Source: Arcobacter venerupis
GTDB taxonomy: Bacteria; Campylobacterota; Campylobacteria; Campylobacterales; Arcobacteraceae
Direction: 5' to 3'
Assembly: GCF_013201665.1 (NCBI RefSeq)
Contig: NZ_CP053840.1
Location: 806,001-870,000, forward strand
Length of the DNA stretch: 64,000 bases
In this document: piece by piece, positions 17,846-26,476 of the stretch
Layout: every line of letters begins with the position of its first letter
How positions within the stretch are numbered: position 1 is the first letter of the stretch
The notes under the pieces: model-generated
Database searches by the model: none
What the model saw: the letters and a program-made list of their open reading frames with translations, nothing else
Told to the model about the DNA's origin: nothing
Translations under genes and position numbers: made by a program

Positions 17846-18760
17846 ATGTTATCAAAAATTGTAAAGTCAACAGCATTTCTAGCATTAACAGTATGTGCTT
17901 TAAATGCAGCTGATTTTAATGCAAAAGCAGAGAAAGATAGAATTGAAGCCGTAAAATATTTTGAAGCAAAGTTTGCTGATCCTGAAAAAAACAAAGATAA
18001 ATTTTTCCCTTATGCAACTGATGATGAGTTGAAAAATGATTATGAAAAAAATTTAAAGCATGATGACTTTAATATTGGAACTTATGCATATTCAAAAGAT
18101 GCGAAATCACAATATGAAGCAATTAAAGAGATGCCACCATATGAGTCAGATATTGAAACAGGAGAAGCTTTATATAACAAAAAGTTTGCAAATGGTAAAT
18201 CATTTGCAACTTGTTTTCCAGATCCTGCTGTAACAAACATGTATCCATATTTTGATGAAAAGAAAAAAGATGTTGTAACTTTAACTTCAGCTGTTAACGA
18301 TTGTTTAAGAGATAATGGTGAAAAAGAATGGGATACAAAAAAAGGTGACATTGCAAATCTTCAAGCATATTTAGTAAATGCAACAACTGAAGCTGGTAAA
18401 AAATTTGATATTAAAATTCAAAGTGAAGCAGCTAAAAAAGCATATGAAGCAGGAAAAGAGTATTACTATACTCAAAGAGGATATTTAAAAATGTCATGTG
18501 CAACTTGTCATATTCAAGGTGCAGGTCAAAGAGTTAGAAATGAAAAACTTTCTCCACTTGTAGGACAAATTACACAATTCCCTGTTTACAGATTAAAATG
18601 GGAGAGTTTAGGAACTATTGAAAGAAGATTATCAGGATGTATTGTTGATCAAGGACAAGTTGCACCAAAAGATGAAAGTACTCAAATGAAAGAACTTATA
18701 TATTTCATAGCGTATATATCAAATGGTATGGCAATTGATGGTCCAGATATAAGAAAATAA
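17846..18760 (+). CDS. soxA: Cytochrome c SoxA, single-heme type
   Basis: 304 residues with a signal peptide (TAFLALTVCALNAADF). Only one CxxCH is present (CATCH, 218-222). The N-terminal half has lost its heme site and keeps isolated Cys123 (ATCFPD) and Cys153 (NDCLRD), which form a disulfide in single-heme SoxA proteins of known structure. The active-site Cys265 in ERRLSGCIVDQG is the ligand that becomes a persulfide and conjugates thiosulfate to SoxY. It is followed after 14 bases by a small exported protein gene. Confidence 0.93.
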   Translation: MLSKIVKSTAFLALTVCALNAADFNAKAEKDRIEAVKYFEAKFADPEKNKDKFFPYATDDELKNDYEKNLKHDDFNIGTYAYSKDAKSQYEAIKEMPPYESDIETGEALYNKKFANGKSFATCFPDPAVTNMYPYFDEKKKDVVTLTSAVNDCLRDNGEKEWDTKKGDIANLQAYLVNATTEAGKKFDIKIQSEAAKKAYEAGKEYYYTQRGYLKMSCATCHIQGAGQRVRNEKLSPLVGQITQFPVYRLKWESLGTIERRLSGCIVDQGQVAPKDESTQMKELIYFIAYISNGMAIDGPDIRK

Positions 18761-18774
18761 TAAAGGTGAATATT

Positions 18775-19197
18775 ATGAAAAAAACAATTTTAAAATTCGC
18801 AACTGTAACAGCATTATTAACTTATGGATTAGTTAACGCATCAGCTTCTGATATATCTAAATTAGATGTTAAAAAAGAGTGTAATGTTGAAGTAAATGGA
18901 GTTGAAAAAGTAATAGCTACAGCTGCTAAGTATAATGAAATAGCTATAAAACATAAAGTTGAATTTATGAGACTTGGAATGAAAGCTAGCCAATATATTG
19001 AAGCTGTAGATGCTGCATTAAAATCAGGCGCTAAAAATATTGATATAGTAGATGATAAAAAGAAAAAAACAAGTGAAGCTACAATTGAATTTGGCGCGTG
19101 GCGAGCTTGTTCTTTTGCAATAAGTGCTTTAACTCAAGAAGAAGAAGCAAAAACTGATTGGAAACTTGCAAGTCCAAGTGATGGTTACAAATATTAA
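18775..19197 (+). CDS. Small exported protein of the sox operon, function unknown
   Basis: 140 residues from the ATG at 18775. A GTG at 18766 would add three residues but overlaps the AAAGG ribosome binding site, so the ATG is preferred. A signal peptide (MKKTILKFATVTALLTYGLVNASA) precedes a mainly helical, Lys-rich mature domain with two Cys (KKECNVEVNG and GAWRACSFAISAL) that could form a disulfide. It lies between soxA and a strong terminator. By position it may be a SoxAX-binding protein (SoxK/SAXB-like), but I see no clear signature of that family. No heme motif. Confidence 0.75.
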   Translation: MKKTILKFATVTALLTYGLVNASASDISKLDVKKECNVEVNGVEKVIATAAKYNEIAIKHKVEFMRLGMKASQYIEAVDAALKSGAKNIDIVDDKKKKTSEATIEFGAWRACSFAISALTQEEEAKTDWKLASPSDGYKY

Positions 19198-19218
19198 TTA
19201 ATAAATATTAATAGGTTT

Positions 19219-19253
19219 AAAAAGTCAAGATTTTTTACTCTTGACTTTTTTTA
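19219..19253 (+). terminator. Terminator between the soxCDXYZA operon and soxB
   Basis: Perfect 12-bp stem (19219-19230 with 19239-19250), 8-base loop, T run. It separates soxB from the upstream genes. Confidence 0.85.
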
Positions 19254-19316
19254 TTCTCATAAACCCAGAAATACTATGAAAACATAGTACTTTTAAACTG
19301 ATATAAGGTATAAAAA

Positions 19317-21083
19317 ATGAGTAAATTAAGTAGAAGAGAGTTTGTTTATATGATGGCTGTACTTGGTGCTGCTCCTGTATTTGCTAATTCTCATACAAGA
19401 ATGACAGATATTACAAACAAGTTAGAAGATTATTATAAATTAAAACCATTTGGTAATGCAAGATTTTTACATATGACAGATTGTCATGCTCAACTATTAC
19501 CTGTATATTTTAGAGAGCCTAGTGTTAACTTAGGATTTTTTAGTAATTTTGGTAAACCACCTCATATTGTAGGTGAGAAGTTACTTGATTATTATGGAAT
19601 TAAAGGTAATAAAAGACTTGAATATGCGTATTCATGTGTAAATTTTGAAGAACACGCAAAAGTGATGGGAAAAGTTGGTGGATTTTCTCAAATTAAAACT
19701 GTTGTTGATTTTCTAAGAGATAGTTATGGAAAAGAAAAAACTCTTTTATTAGATGGTGGAGATACTTGGCAAGGAACTGCAACTGCACTTTGGACAAGAG
19801 GTAAAGATATGGTTGGTGCTATGAATTTACTTGGTGTTGATGTGGCTGTTGGGCATTGGGAATTTACATATAAAGCAGAAGAAGTTTTAGAAAATGTAAA
19901 ATTACTAAATGCAGAATTTTTAGCTCAAAATATTTTTGTAAAAGAAGATTCTTTAATGAATGGTATTGAAGCTTATGATGAAGAAAGTGGATTAGCATTT
20001 AAACCATATACGATTAAACAAATGGGTAATGCAAGAGTTGCAATTATTGGTCAAGCATTCCCTTATACAACTATTGCAAATCCTCAAAGATTTATTCCTG
20101 ATTGGACTTTTGGGATTAAAGATGACAATATGCAAGAAATTGTAAACAAAATCAAAGAGGAAGAAAAACCAGATGCAATTATCGTTCTTTCTCATAATGG
20201 TTTTGATACTGATAAAAAAATGGCAGAAGTTTGTACAGGAATTGATTTTATTATGGGTGGGCATACTCATGATGGTGTTCCAGAAGCTGTTCCTGTTAAA
20301 AATGCTAGTGGTACAACGTATGTTTGTAATGCAGGAAGTAATGGTAAATTCTTAAATGTTTTAGATTTAGATATTCAAAATGGAAAAATCAAAGACTTTA
20401 AATTTACACTTTTACCAATTTTCTCAGATTTAATTCCTGAAAATAAAGAGATGAAAAAATATATTGAAGATGTAAGACTTCCTTTCTTAAAAGATTTAAC
20501 AAGAGAAATTGCAACAACTGATACAACACTATTTAGAAGAGGAAACTTCAATGGTTCTTGGGATCAAATTATTTGTGATGCACTTTTAGAAGTAAAAGAA
20601 GCGCAGATTTCATTAAGTCCAGGATTTAGATGGGGAACTTCTGTAATGCCAGGACAAGCAATTACTTTTGATGATTTAATGACACAAACAGCAATGACAT
20701 ATCCAGAAACATATGCAAGAGATATAACAGGAACAGATATTAAAGCTATTTTAGAAGATGTTGCTGATAACTTATTTAATGAAGACCCATATTATCAACA
20801 AGGTGGAGATATGGTAAGAACAGGTGGAATTTCATATAAAATTAATCCAAAAGGAAAAATGGGTGAAAGAATATCTGATATAGTTCTTACAAAAACAGGT
20901 CAAAAACTTGATGCAAACAAATCTTATAAAGTTGCAGGTTGGTCAACAGTTGGTGCTCAATCTCCTGGTGAACCAGTTTGGGAAACAGTTGAAACATATT
21001 TAAAAAATGTAAAACATATTAGTAATATTAAAGTTGATACTCCTGATATTATTGGAGTAAAAGGTAATCCTGGCATTATCTAA
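19317..21083 (+). CDS. soxB: Sulfate thiol esterase SoxB
   Basis: 588 residues. A Tat-like signal (KLSRREFVYMMAVLGAAP) is followed by a dinuclear-manganese metallophosphatase fold: TDCHAQLLP (about 54-62), LLDGGDTWQGTAT, the SoxB signature VGHWEFTY, and GGHTHDGVPE. The C-terminal 5'-nucleotidase-type domain holds SPGFRWGTS and the MTYPETYAR segment. SoxB hydrolyses the terminal sulfone of SoxY-bound intermediates, releasing sulfate. It has its own terminator upstream and downstream, so its expression can be separated from soxCDXYZA. Confidence 0.95.
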   Translation: MSKLSRREFVYMMAVLGAAPVFANSHTRMTDITNKLEDYYKLKPFGNARFLHMTDCHAQLLPVYFREPSVNLGFFSNFGKPPHIVGEKLLDYYGIKGNKRLEYAYSCVNFEEHAKVMGKVGGFSQIKTVVDFLRDSYGKEKTLLLDGGDTWQGTATALWTRGKDMVGAMNLLGVDVAVGHWEFTYKAEEVLENVKLLNAEFLAQNIFVKEDSLMNGIEAYDEESGLAFKPYTIKQMGNARVAIIGQAFPYTTIANPQRFIPDWTFGIKDDNMQEIVNKIKEEEKPDAIIVLSHNGFDTDKKMAEVCTGIDFIMGGHTHDGVPEAVPVKNASGTTYVCNAGSNGKFLNVLDLDIQNGKIKDFKFTLLPIFSDLIPENKEMKKYIEDVRLPFLKDLTREIATTDTTLFRRGNFNGSWDQIICDALLEVKEAQISLSPGFRWGTSVMPGQAITFDDLMTQTAMTYPETYARDITGTDIKAILEDVADNLFNEDPYYQQGGDMVRTGGISYKINPKGKMGERISDIVLTKTGQKLDANKSYKVAGWSTVGAQSPGEPVWETVETYLKNVKHISNIKVDTPDIIGVKGNPGII

Positions 21084-21088
21084 TTTTT

Positions 21089-21120
21089 AAGTATAAAGAG
21101 GATTTCTCTTTATACTTTTT
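21089..21120 (+). terminator. Rho-independent terminator of soxB
   Basis: Perfect 12-bp stem (21089-21100 with 21106-21117), 5-base loop, T run. Confidence 0.88.
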
Positions 21121-21176
21121 CTATTTAATAAATCTTTTTTTGTAAATATTTATTAAGTTGAAAAAAGGATTTTAAT

Positions 21177-21965
21177 TTGATAAAAACTTTACTGATATGG
21201 CTTTTTCTTTTTATGAATTTAATTGCTGACTATAAAGAGGGAAAAGAAATCTTCCAAAATAAATGTTCCTCTTGCCATGAAAACTACATTGATATTAATA
21301 TAATAAAAGAGAATTTTTTTGATAAGAATAATAAGCTTTTAAATTTAAAAGCACCAACTGTTAATATGTTAGCTTATGAAATTATGGATAGTTCAAAAAA
21401 AATAGGCGATGAAACAGACCCAGAAATGAGAGAAATTGAAATACAAAGTTTTTTAAAATCATATTTAGAGAATCCGGATAGATTTAATTCAATTTGTGAT
21501 GAACATATTTTAAAATATTATGATGTTAAAAAAAGTATGAAACTAAGTGATGATGAATACAATAATTTAGCGATATTTTTTATGGAATATAAAAAACATT
21601 TAACAATTAAAGATACTACAGCAAACACTTTAGCAAGTACAAATGAATCTGAAATTTTAAAAAAAGCAAAAAAAGAAAATAAACTTATTATGGTTTATGT
21701 TAATTCAAAAACTTGTCATTATTGTAAAACAATGAATAAAGAAGTTCTAGGTTTAGAAGATGTTCAAACTCAAATAAATAAAAATTATTTATTTATAAAA
21801 ATTGATGTTGATGAAACAGCTTTACCTTTTGATTTGAAAAAAGTTTATAAACAAATAACGCCAACTTTTTTTGTTCTTTCAAAAGAGGGAACTTATCTTA
21901 AACAATATCCTGGAGCTTGGGTAAAAAGTGATTTTTTAGAAATTTTAAAAGAGAATGTGAAATAA
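21177..21965 (+). CDS. Exported cytochrome c-thioredoxin fusion (SoxW-like)
   Basis: 262 residues starting at TTG, supported by GGATTT upstream and by the signal peptide that follows (TLLIWLFLFMNLIA). The N-terminal domain carries one heme c site (CSSCH, 30-34). The C-terminal domain is thioredoxin-like with active site CHYC (Cys180, Cys183) and the cis-Pro segment QITPTFFVL. SoxW-type thioredoxins reduce or protect Sox proteins; the joined cytochrome suggests direct electron exchange with the respiratory chain, which is inference. The next gene starts immediately at the stop codon. Confidence 0.82.
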   Translation: MIKTLLIWLFLFMNLIADYKEGKEIFQNKCSSCHENYIDINIIKENFFDKNNKLLNLKAPTVNMLAYEIMDSSKKIGDETDPEMREIEIQSFLKSYLENPDRFNSICDEHILKYYDVKKSMKLSDDEYNNLAIFFMEYKKHLTIKDTTANTLASTNESEILKKAKKENKLIMVYVNSKTCHYCKTMNKEVLGLEDVQTQINKNYLFIKIDVDETALPFDLKKVYKQITPTFFVLSKEGTYLKQYPGAWVKSDFLEILKENVK

Positions 21966-22412
21966 ATGAAAGATTTAGGAATTGTATTAGAAACATTTAG
22001 TGCCACAAAAGAATCAAGTGGACTTCCTCGGCCAAAAGTCAGAGAATTAAATCTTATAAAAGATTTTGGAATAGAAAATGATAAATTTGCAGGAAAAAAA
22101 CTTGATCAAACTGTTATGATTGTAGGAATAAAGTCTTATAAAATAGCTTTAGAAAATGGAATAAAATTAGAGTATGGAAGTTTAGGAGAAAATATTTTAT
22201 TAGATTTTGATCCACATGATTTAATTGTCAATCAAGAGTTAATAATAGGAACTTCAATAATTCAAATTACTCAAATATGTACCGTTTGTAGTCATCTTAG
22301 TATTTTTGGTGAAGAATTACCAACTTTACTAAAAAATCATAGAGGACTTTATTGTAAAATCTTAAAAGATGGTATCATATCAAAAGATATGATAGTAAAA
22401 ATTAAGGAATAA
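21966..22412 (+). CDS. MOSC-domain protein
   Basis: 148 residues, a stand-alone MOSC (molybdenum cofactor sulfurase C-terminal) domain: GLPRPKVRELNLIKDFGIENDKFAG near the start in pieces GLPRPKV and GIENDKFAG, then YGSLGENILLD, and a conserved Cys region QICTVCSHL. MOSC proteins act in Mo-cofactor sulfur handling or as Mo-dependent reductase components. Its place after sox accessory genes, in a cluster containing molybdoenzyme SoxC, makes a cofactor role plausible. It starts one base after the previous stop. Confidence 0.75.
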   Translation: MKDLGIVLETFSATKESSGLPRPKVRELNLIKDFGIENDKFAGKKLDQTVMIVGIKSYKIALENGIKLEYGSLGENILLDFDPHDLIVNQELIIGTSIIQITQICTVCSHLSIFGEELPTLLKNHRGLYCKILKDGIISKDMIVKIKE

Positions 22413-22417
22413 TTCAG

Positions 22418-22855
22418 ATGAAAAAAATTATATTAATTATATTAATAACAATATGTTCTTATGCTCAATCAAAGTTTAATGATCCTCAACCGACATTTGA
22501 AAACCCTAGAAAATTAGTAATAAATTTACATAATGATGATTTAGATACGGTTAATCATACTATTGGTTCAATTTATAATATTCTAAAAGAGTATCCAAGT
22601 GATACTTTAAAAGTTGCAGTTGTTTTATATGGGAAAGGTATGAGAGCAATAAAAAAAGATTATGATAAAAATACACTTGCTCGAATTACATCTTTAATGG
22701 AATATGATGTTGAATTTGTGGGATGTAGAAATACGATGGAAACAATGAACTGGAAAGATGATGATTTTATTGATGGCGTTGAATTTGTTCAAGCTGGAAT
22801 TGTAGAAGTAATTGAGAGACAAATGATTGGATATGTTGGTATCACACCTTATTAA
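22418..22855 (+). CDS. Exported DsrE/F-like sulfur-carrier family protein
   Basis: 145 residues with a signal peptide (MKKIILIILITICSYAQ). The mature part reads KLVINLHNDDL, LKVAVVLYGKGMRAI, VEFVGCRNTMETMNW and IVEVIERQMIGYVGI, the pattern of the DsrE/YchN alpha/beta fold, with a single conserved Cys in VGCRNTM that would carry sulfur. Periplasmic DsrE-like proteins are frequent beside sox genes. Six bases separate it from the MOSC gene. Confidence 0.75.
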   Translation: MKKIILIILITICSYAQSKFNDPQPTFENPRKLVINLHNDDLDTVNHTIGSIYNILKEYPSDTLKVAVVLYGKGMRAIKKDYDKNTLARITSLMEYDVEFVGCRNTMETMNWKDDDFIDGVEFVQAGIVEVIERQMIGYVGITPY

Positions 22856-22871
22856 TAAGAAAGGATAAAAA

Positions 22872-23660
22872 ATGTTTAAAAAATTTTTAATTTTAACAAG
22901 CTTGATTTTTGCATTTAATTTATCATTAAATGCAAAACAAATATCAGAATTTGAGTGTGCAAAAAAAGGTGAAAATTTTATATTTGCAGGTAATGAATGT
23001 ATAAAATACAAAGAGTTCAAAGGTGAAGTTGAAGGTACAATAAATATTATTGTTCATGGAACTTGGAAAGAAGGAACTGACACACTTGCAAGATATGCTC
23101 CTTTTGCTGAAGATATTGCAATGAGAACAGATGTTACAACAATAGCCGTTGCCCTTCCTGGATATGCTGGAAGTTCTACAAATAAATTTACATCTTTATC
23201 TCATGATGGAGTTGAAAATTTGGCTGCAAAAAAAGAGTATGTTGAATTTTTAGGGCAATTAGTTGAGGAATTAAAAAATAAATATGATGCTTCAACTGTT
23301 ACATACATAGGTCATAGTGCTGGTTGTATGATGGGTGCAACATTAACTGGCCTTAAACCAGATTTGATAAATAATATTCTTTGTGCTGGAGGAGTTTATA
23401 ATATCCATGAAAAAACAGATGTTAAAGATTTAATCTCAATAAGTGATGTATTAGATAAAGTTAATAAACAAACAAAATTTGCTCTTGTTTATGGAACAGC
23501 AGATGATATTTCTCCACCTAAGTTAACACTTGATTTTTATAAATTAGCAAAAGAAAAAGGTTTAGATGTAAGACTTGTAGAAGCAAAAGATGCTCTTCAC
23601 TTGGATTTAGATATGACAAATGCCTCAATAAATGCTATTTTAGAATTGGTTGAAGAGTAA
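22872..23660 (+). CDS. Exported alpha/beta hydrolase
   Basis: 262 residues with a signal peptide (ILTSLIFAFNLSLNA). The fold's landmarks are present: oxyanion strand IIVHGTWKEG, nucleophile elbow YIGHSAGCMMG with the catalytic Ser, the acid in YGTADDISPP and the His in KDALHLDLD. Substrate unknown. It is the last gene of the sox accessory run, 16 bases behind the DsrE-like gene. A pair of Cys near the mature N terminus (FECAKKG, NECIKY) could form a disulfide. Confidence 0.75.
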   Translation: MFKKFLILTSLIFAFNLSLNAKQISEFECAKKGENFIFAGNECIKYKEFKGEVEGTINIIVHGTWKEGTDTLARYAPFAEDIAMRTDVTTIAVALPGYAGSSTNKFTSLSHDGVENLAAKKEYVEFLGQLVEELKNKYDASTVTYIGHSAGCMMGATLTGLKPDLINNILCAGGVYNIHEKTDVKDLISISDVLDKVNKQTKFALVYGTADDISPPKLTLDFYKLAKEKGLDVRLVEAKDALHLDLDMTNASINAILELVEE

Positions 23661-23720
23661 AATATTTAATAAAAAGTTTAATAAATTATGGAATATTTTA
23701 CTCTATAAGTAAATGTTAAA

Positions 23721-23751
23721 ATAGGTTTACCATAATCTACGGTAAACCTAT
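23721..23751. terminator. Convergent hairpin between hydrolase and DJ-1 genes
   Basis: A perfect 11-bp inverted repeat (23721-23731 with 23741-23751). On the minus strand it runs into TTTT, so it best fits termination of the DJ-1 gene; no T run follows on the plus strand. Confidence 0.55.
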
Positions 23752-23790
23752 AAACTTTTAGATAAAGATTTTAATAAATTTGGTATGAGA

Positions 23791-24360
23791 TTATTTTGTT
23801 AATAATAACTCATTAAATTTAGCTAACCATTCAGGATGTGCAGGCCAAGCAGCAGCTGTTACTAAATTCCCATCAACAATTGCACTTTCAAATCCAATAT
23901 CTGCCCATGTTCCACCACCAAGACCCACATCAGGAGCACAAGCTGGATAACAAGAACAAGTTTTATTTTTTATAATTCCAGCAGCTGCAAGAACTAAAAT
24001 ACCATGACAAACAGAAGCAATTGGTTTATTTGCGCTATTGAAGTTTTGAACAATTTCAATAACTCTTGCATTTAATCTAATATACTCAGGAGCACGTCCA
24101 CCAGGAATTAGTAACGCATCATAAGATAATTCATCAACTTCTGAAAAAGAAGCATTTAAAGCAAAGTTGTGACCAGGTTTTTCTGTATAAGTTTGGTCAC
24201 CCTCAAAATCATGAATAGCAGTTTTAATTTGATCTCCTGCTTTTTTATCTGGACAAACAACATCAACAACATAACCTAACATCTTTAGACATTGAAAAGG
24301 AACCATAAGTTCATAATCTTCCACAAAATCACCAGCTAATATTAAAATTCTTTTTGACAT
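23791..24360 (-). CDS. DJ-1/PfpI family protein
   Basis: 189 residues, close to the family's typical length. It has the early acidic residue in [12 protein letters not shown] and the nucleophile-elbow Cys in [15 protein letters not shown], next to His, as in PfpI/YhbO-type proteins. A C-terminal [17 protein letters not shown] completes the fold. Members are described as stress-protection proteins, peptidases or glyoxalase/deglycase enzymes; which applies here cannot be read from the sequence. AGGAG ribosome binding site; monocistronic. Confidence 0.85.
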   Translation of the reverse strand: MSKRILILAGDFVEDYELMVPFQCLKMLGYVVDVVCPDKKAGDQIKTAIHDFEGDQTYTEKPGHNFALNASFSEVDELSYDALLIPGGRAPEYIRLNARVIEIVQNFNSANKPIASVCHGILVLAAAGIIKNKTCSCYPACAPDVGLGGGTWADIGFESAIVDGNLVTAAAWPAHPEWLAKFNELLLTK

Positions 24361-24559
24361 AACTTCTCCTTAATTTTATAAATTACTTTAATTCTATTGG
24401 AACAATGATTAAAACAAAATTTATTTTAAATCTATTTTTTCAAGTTTTATATAGTGAAACTTTATTGGATTTTAAAAGTTTTATTACATAATTAGATGTT
24501 ATATTATATTATGGTTTTTATACAAGTATTAGTATTGATTTTATAATTAGGATTTAAAA

Positions 24560-25591
24560 ATGGATAAGAAAAAACAGATGCCTTTTAATCTAAATAATTT
24601 TTTATTAGCAACAAGTTTAGCCTTTGATTTTAGAAAAAAAGATTTAGAAAATACAACTTTAGGACACTATAAAAGAGTGGCTTTTATAGCATTGCATTTA
24701 GGAATAAAACATAATCTTGAACCAAAACAACTAGCTGATTTATGCTCTTATTCTTTATGTTATGATTTTAAAAAAGAGGATTTGGAACAACTACCTTTTT
24801 TAGAAAGAGATGAAACTTTTAATAATCCTTTGTTTCTAGAAATTATCTCATTTGCTAGTTTTTTAGATAAAAAGTTCTCTTTAGGAATTGATAATATTGA
24901 AAATAGGATAAAAGCAAAAGAGTATATAAAAGAGAATAAAAGTGAACTTTTAGATATTTCTTCTCAAGTTGGATTTTTCTTAGATTTATTAAATGAAAAT
25001 GATATTTTGATGTTTATTTATGCCTCTTTGCATGATTTTACAACTATTTTAGATTTTGAAGAGATTTTAAAAATAACAACTATTTTTCACAAAATTGTAA
25101 ATCCAAATTCAAATCTTTTGCTTTTATGTGAAAGAATCACAAAAGAGTATGATTTTGAGCATAAAGATAAACAAACTTTTTTAATTGCTAACTCTTTACA
25201 AAACATTGGAAAATTAACGATACCTTCAAAAATTCTAAATAAAAAAGAGCCACTAACTTCAAATGAATATGAAATCATAAAAGCTTATTCATACTATTCA
25301 AAAAAGATTTTAAACAATATTATGGGATTTAATGACATTGCAGTTTGGGCTTCAAAAGTTCAAGAAAGAGTTGATGGAAACGGTTATCCTTTGGGTTTAA
25401 GTGCAAAAGAATTAAGTCTAAAAGATAGATTGATGAACACTTTAAATGTTTATCATGCTTTAAAAGAACCAAAAGTTTATAGAGTTGCTTTTAGGCATGA
25501 AAAAGCTATTGAAATAATGAAAAAAGAAGCAAAAGAGGGAAAACTTGATATGTCACTTGTGGAAGATTTTGATAGATTTTTTAAAGACTAA
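24560..25591 (+). CDS. Degenerate HD-GYP domain protein
   Basis: 343 residues, no TM. The C-terminal half aligns motif by motif with HD-GYP domains: LIANSLQNIGKLTIPSKIL, KKEPLTSNEYEIIKAY, VQERVDGNGYPLGL and KDRLMNTLNVYHAL. But HDIGK is replaced by LQNIGK, the THP His by AYS, HHE by KVQE and the VADxF Asp by LNVYH. Almost all metal ligands are gone while the GYP loop is intact. An early GHYKRVAFIALHLG resembles the first helix of the domain. It probably binds a protein or nucleotide and is not a phosphodiesterase. Confidence 0.75.
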   Translation: MDKKKQMPFNLNNFLLATSLAFDFRKKDLENTTLGHYKRVAFIALHLGIKHNLEPKQLADLCSYSLCYDFKKEDLEQLPFLERDETFNNPLFLEIISFASFLDKKFSLGIDNIENRIKAKEYIKENKSELLDISSQVGFFLDLLNENDILMFIYASLHDFTTILDFEEILKITTIFHKIVNPNSNLLLLCERITKEYDFEHKDKQTFLIANSLQNIGKLTIPSKILNKKEPLTSNEYEIIKAYSYYSKKILNNIMGFNDIAVWASKVQERVDGNGYPLGLSAKELSLKDRLMNTLNVYHALKEPKVYRVAFRHEKAIEIMKKEAKEGKLDMSLVEDFDRFFKD

Positions 25592-25604
25592 AAAAGTAAA
25601 TTTA

Positions 25605-25636
25605 AAAAAAAGAGAGTTCTAAAACTCTCTTTTTTT
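25605..25636. terminator. Bidirectional terminator
   Basis: 14-bp perfect stem (25605-25618 with 25623-25636) with A/T-rich ends serving both the HD-GYP-like gene and the convergent rhodanese gene, whose stop overlaps it. Confidence 0.88.
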
Positions 25637-26309
25637 ATGGTTTAACAGTTGTTAATCCTAAACTTAGCCAAGACTGCATTCCACCTCTATACCATTTTAG
25701 TTTCTCTTCTGGATAGCCAATTGCAGTTAGTGCTTTCATAGATTCAGGTGATTGTCCACACCAAGCTCCATTACAAAACATTAAAATAGTTTTTGCATTT
25801 GAAAAATCATATTTTCCATCTACTTTTTTTACACCTAAAATTTCAACATACTCTTCAAACTCATCTGGATATTGAGACTGTTTCATATAAATATATGGAA
25901 CATTTACAGCACTTGGAATTGTTTCATGATAAAACCAATTTTCAGTTCTTGAATCTACTAACATCATATTTTTATTTGTTTTAGCTTTTGCAATAAAATC
26001 TAAAACTTCAACTTCTCCATAAGTTTCAACTTTTTCTGAGAATTTTATTGGAGAAATTTTCCCCATATATGTAACAAAAGCTCTTTTGCAGTTTGCATCA
26101 ACTGAATCAGCAGCTTGACCATTTCCACCATATACAGCTTTTGGGTCAAAGTTTACATTTTTACACTCATCTTTTTTTTCTCTTTTTATGATGATAGTTT
26201 TTACTTCATCTTTTGAGTTCTTATAATTTACTTCAACCCCATCACTTTGTAAATCAACAGCAAAAAGTGAAGCACTTAATACAAAACTTCCTATAATTAT
26301 TTTTAACAT
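25635..26309 (-). CDS. Periplasmic rhodanese-domain protein
   Basis: 224 residues with a signal peptide (MLKIIIGSFVLSASLFAVD). A C-terminal rhodanese domain spans about 90-220: MLVDSRTENWF, IPSAVNVPY, and the active-site loop FCNGAWCGQSPES with Cys179 as sulfur acceptor and a second Cys184 in the loop. The Asn-Gly-Ala-Trp-Cys loop is found in periplasmic rhodaneses of sulfur-metabolising bacteria. It could move sulfane sulfur; its location 5 kb from the sox cluster is suggestive only. Confidence 0.82.
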   Translation of the reverse strand: MLKIIIGSFVLSASLFAVDLQSDGVEVNYKNSKDEVKTIIIKREKKDECKNVNFDPKAVYGGNGQAADSVDANCKRAFVTYMGKISPIKFSEKVETYGEVEVLDFIAKAKTNKNMMLVDSRTENWFYHETIPSAVNVPYIYMKQSQYPDEFEEYVEILGVKKVDGKYDFSNAKTILMFCNGAWCGQSPESMKALTAIGYPEEKLKWYRGGMQSWLSLGLTTVKP

Positions 26310-26438
26310 TTTTCTCTCCTTAATATTAAAACTTAGTACAAAAAATTATAGCACATCTATTAGAAAAATTAATAATGCTTTTTAAATATAGAGTTATATT
26401 GTAATATTAGTAAAATAACATCATAAGAAAAACTTGGA

Positions 26439-26444
26439 TATAAT
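26439..26444 (+). promoter_or_regulatory. -10 box of valS
   Basis: TATAAT 33 bases before the valS ATG, preceded by a T/A-rich region; no -35 box. Confidence 0.45.
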
Positions 26445-26476
26445 CGCGTATATTATAGAAAAAGATAGGATTTTTA

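Noticed and set aside
18766-18774. GTG start for the small sox-operon gene
   Set aside because: It overlaps the AAAGG ribosome binding site; ATG at 18775 gives a normal signal peptide.
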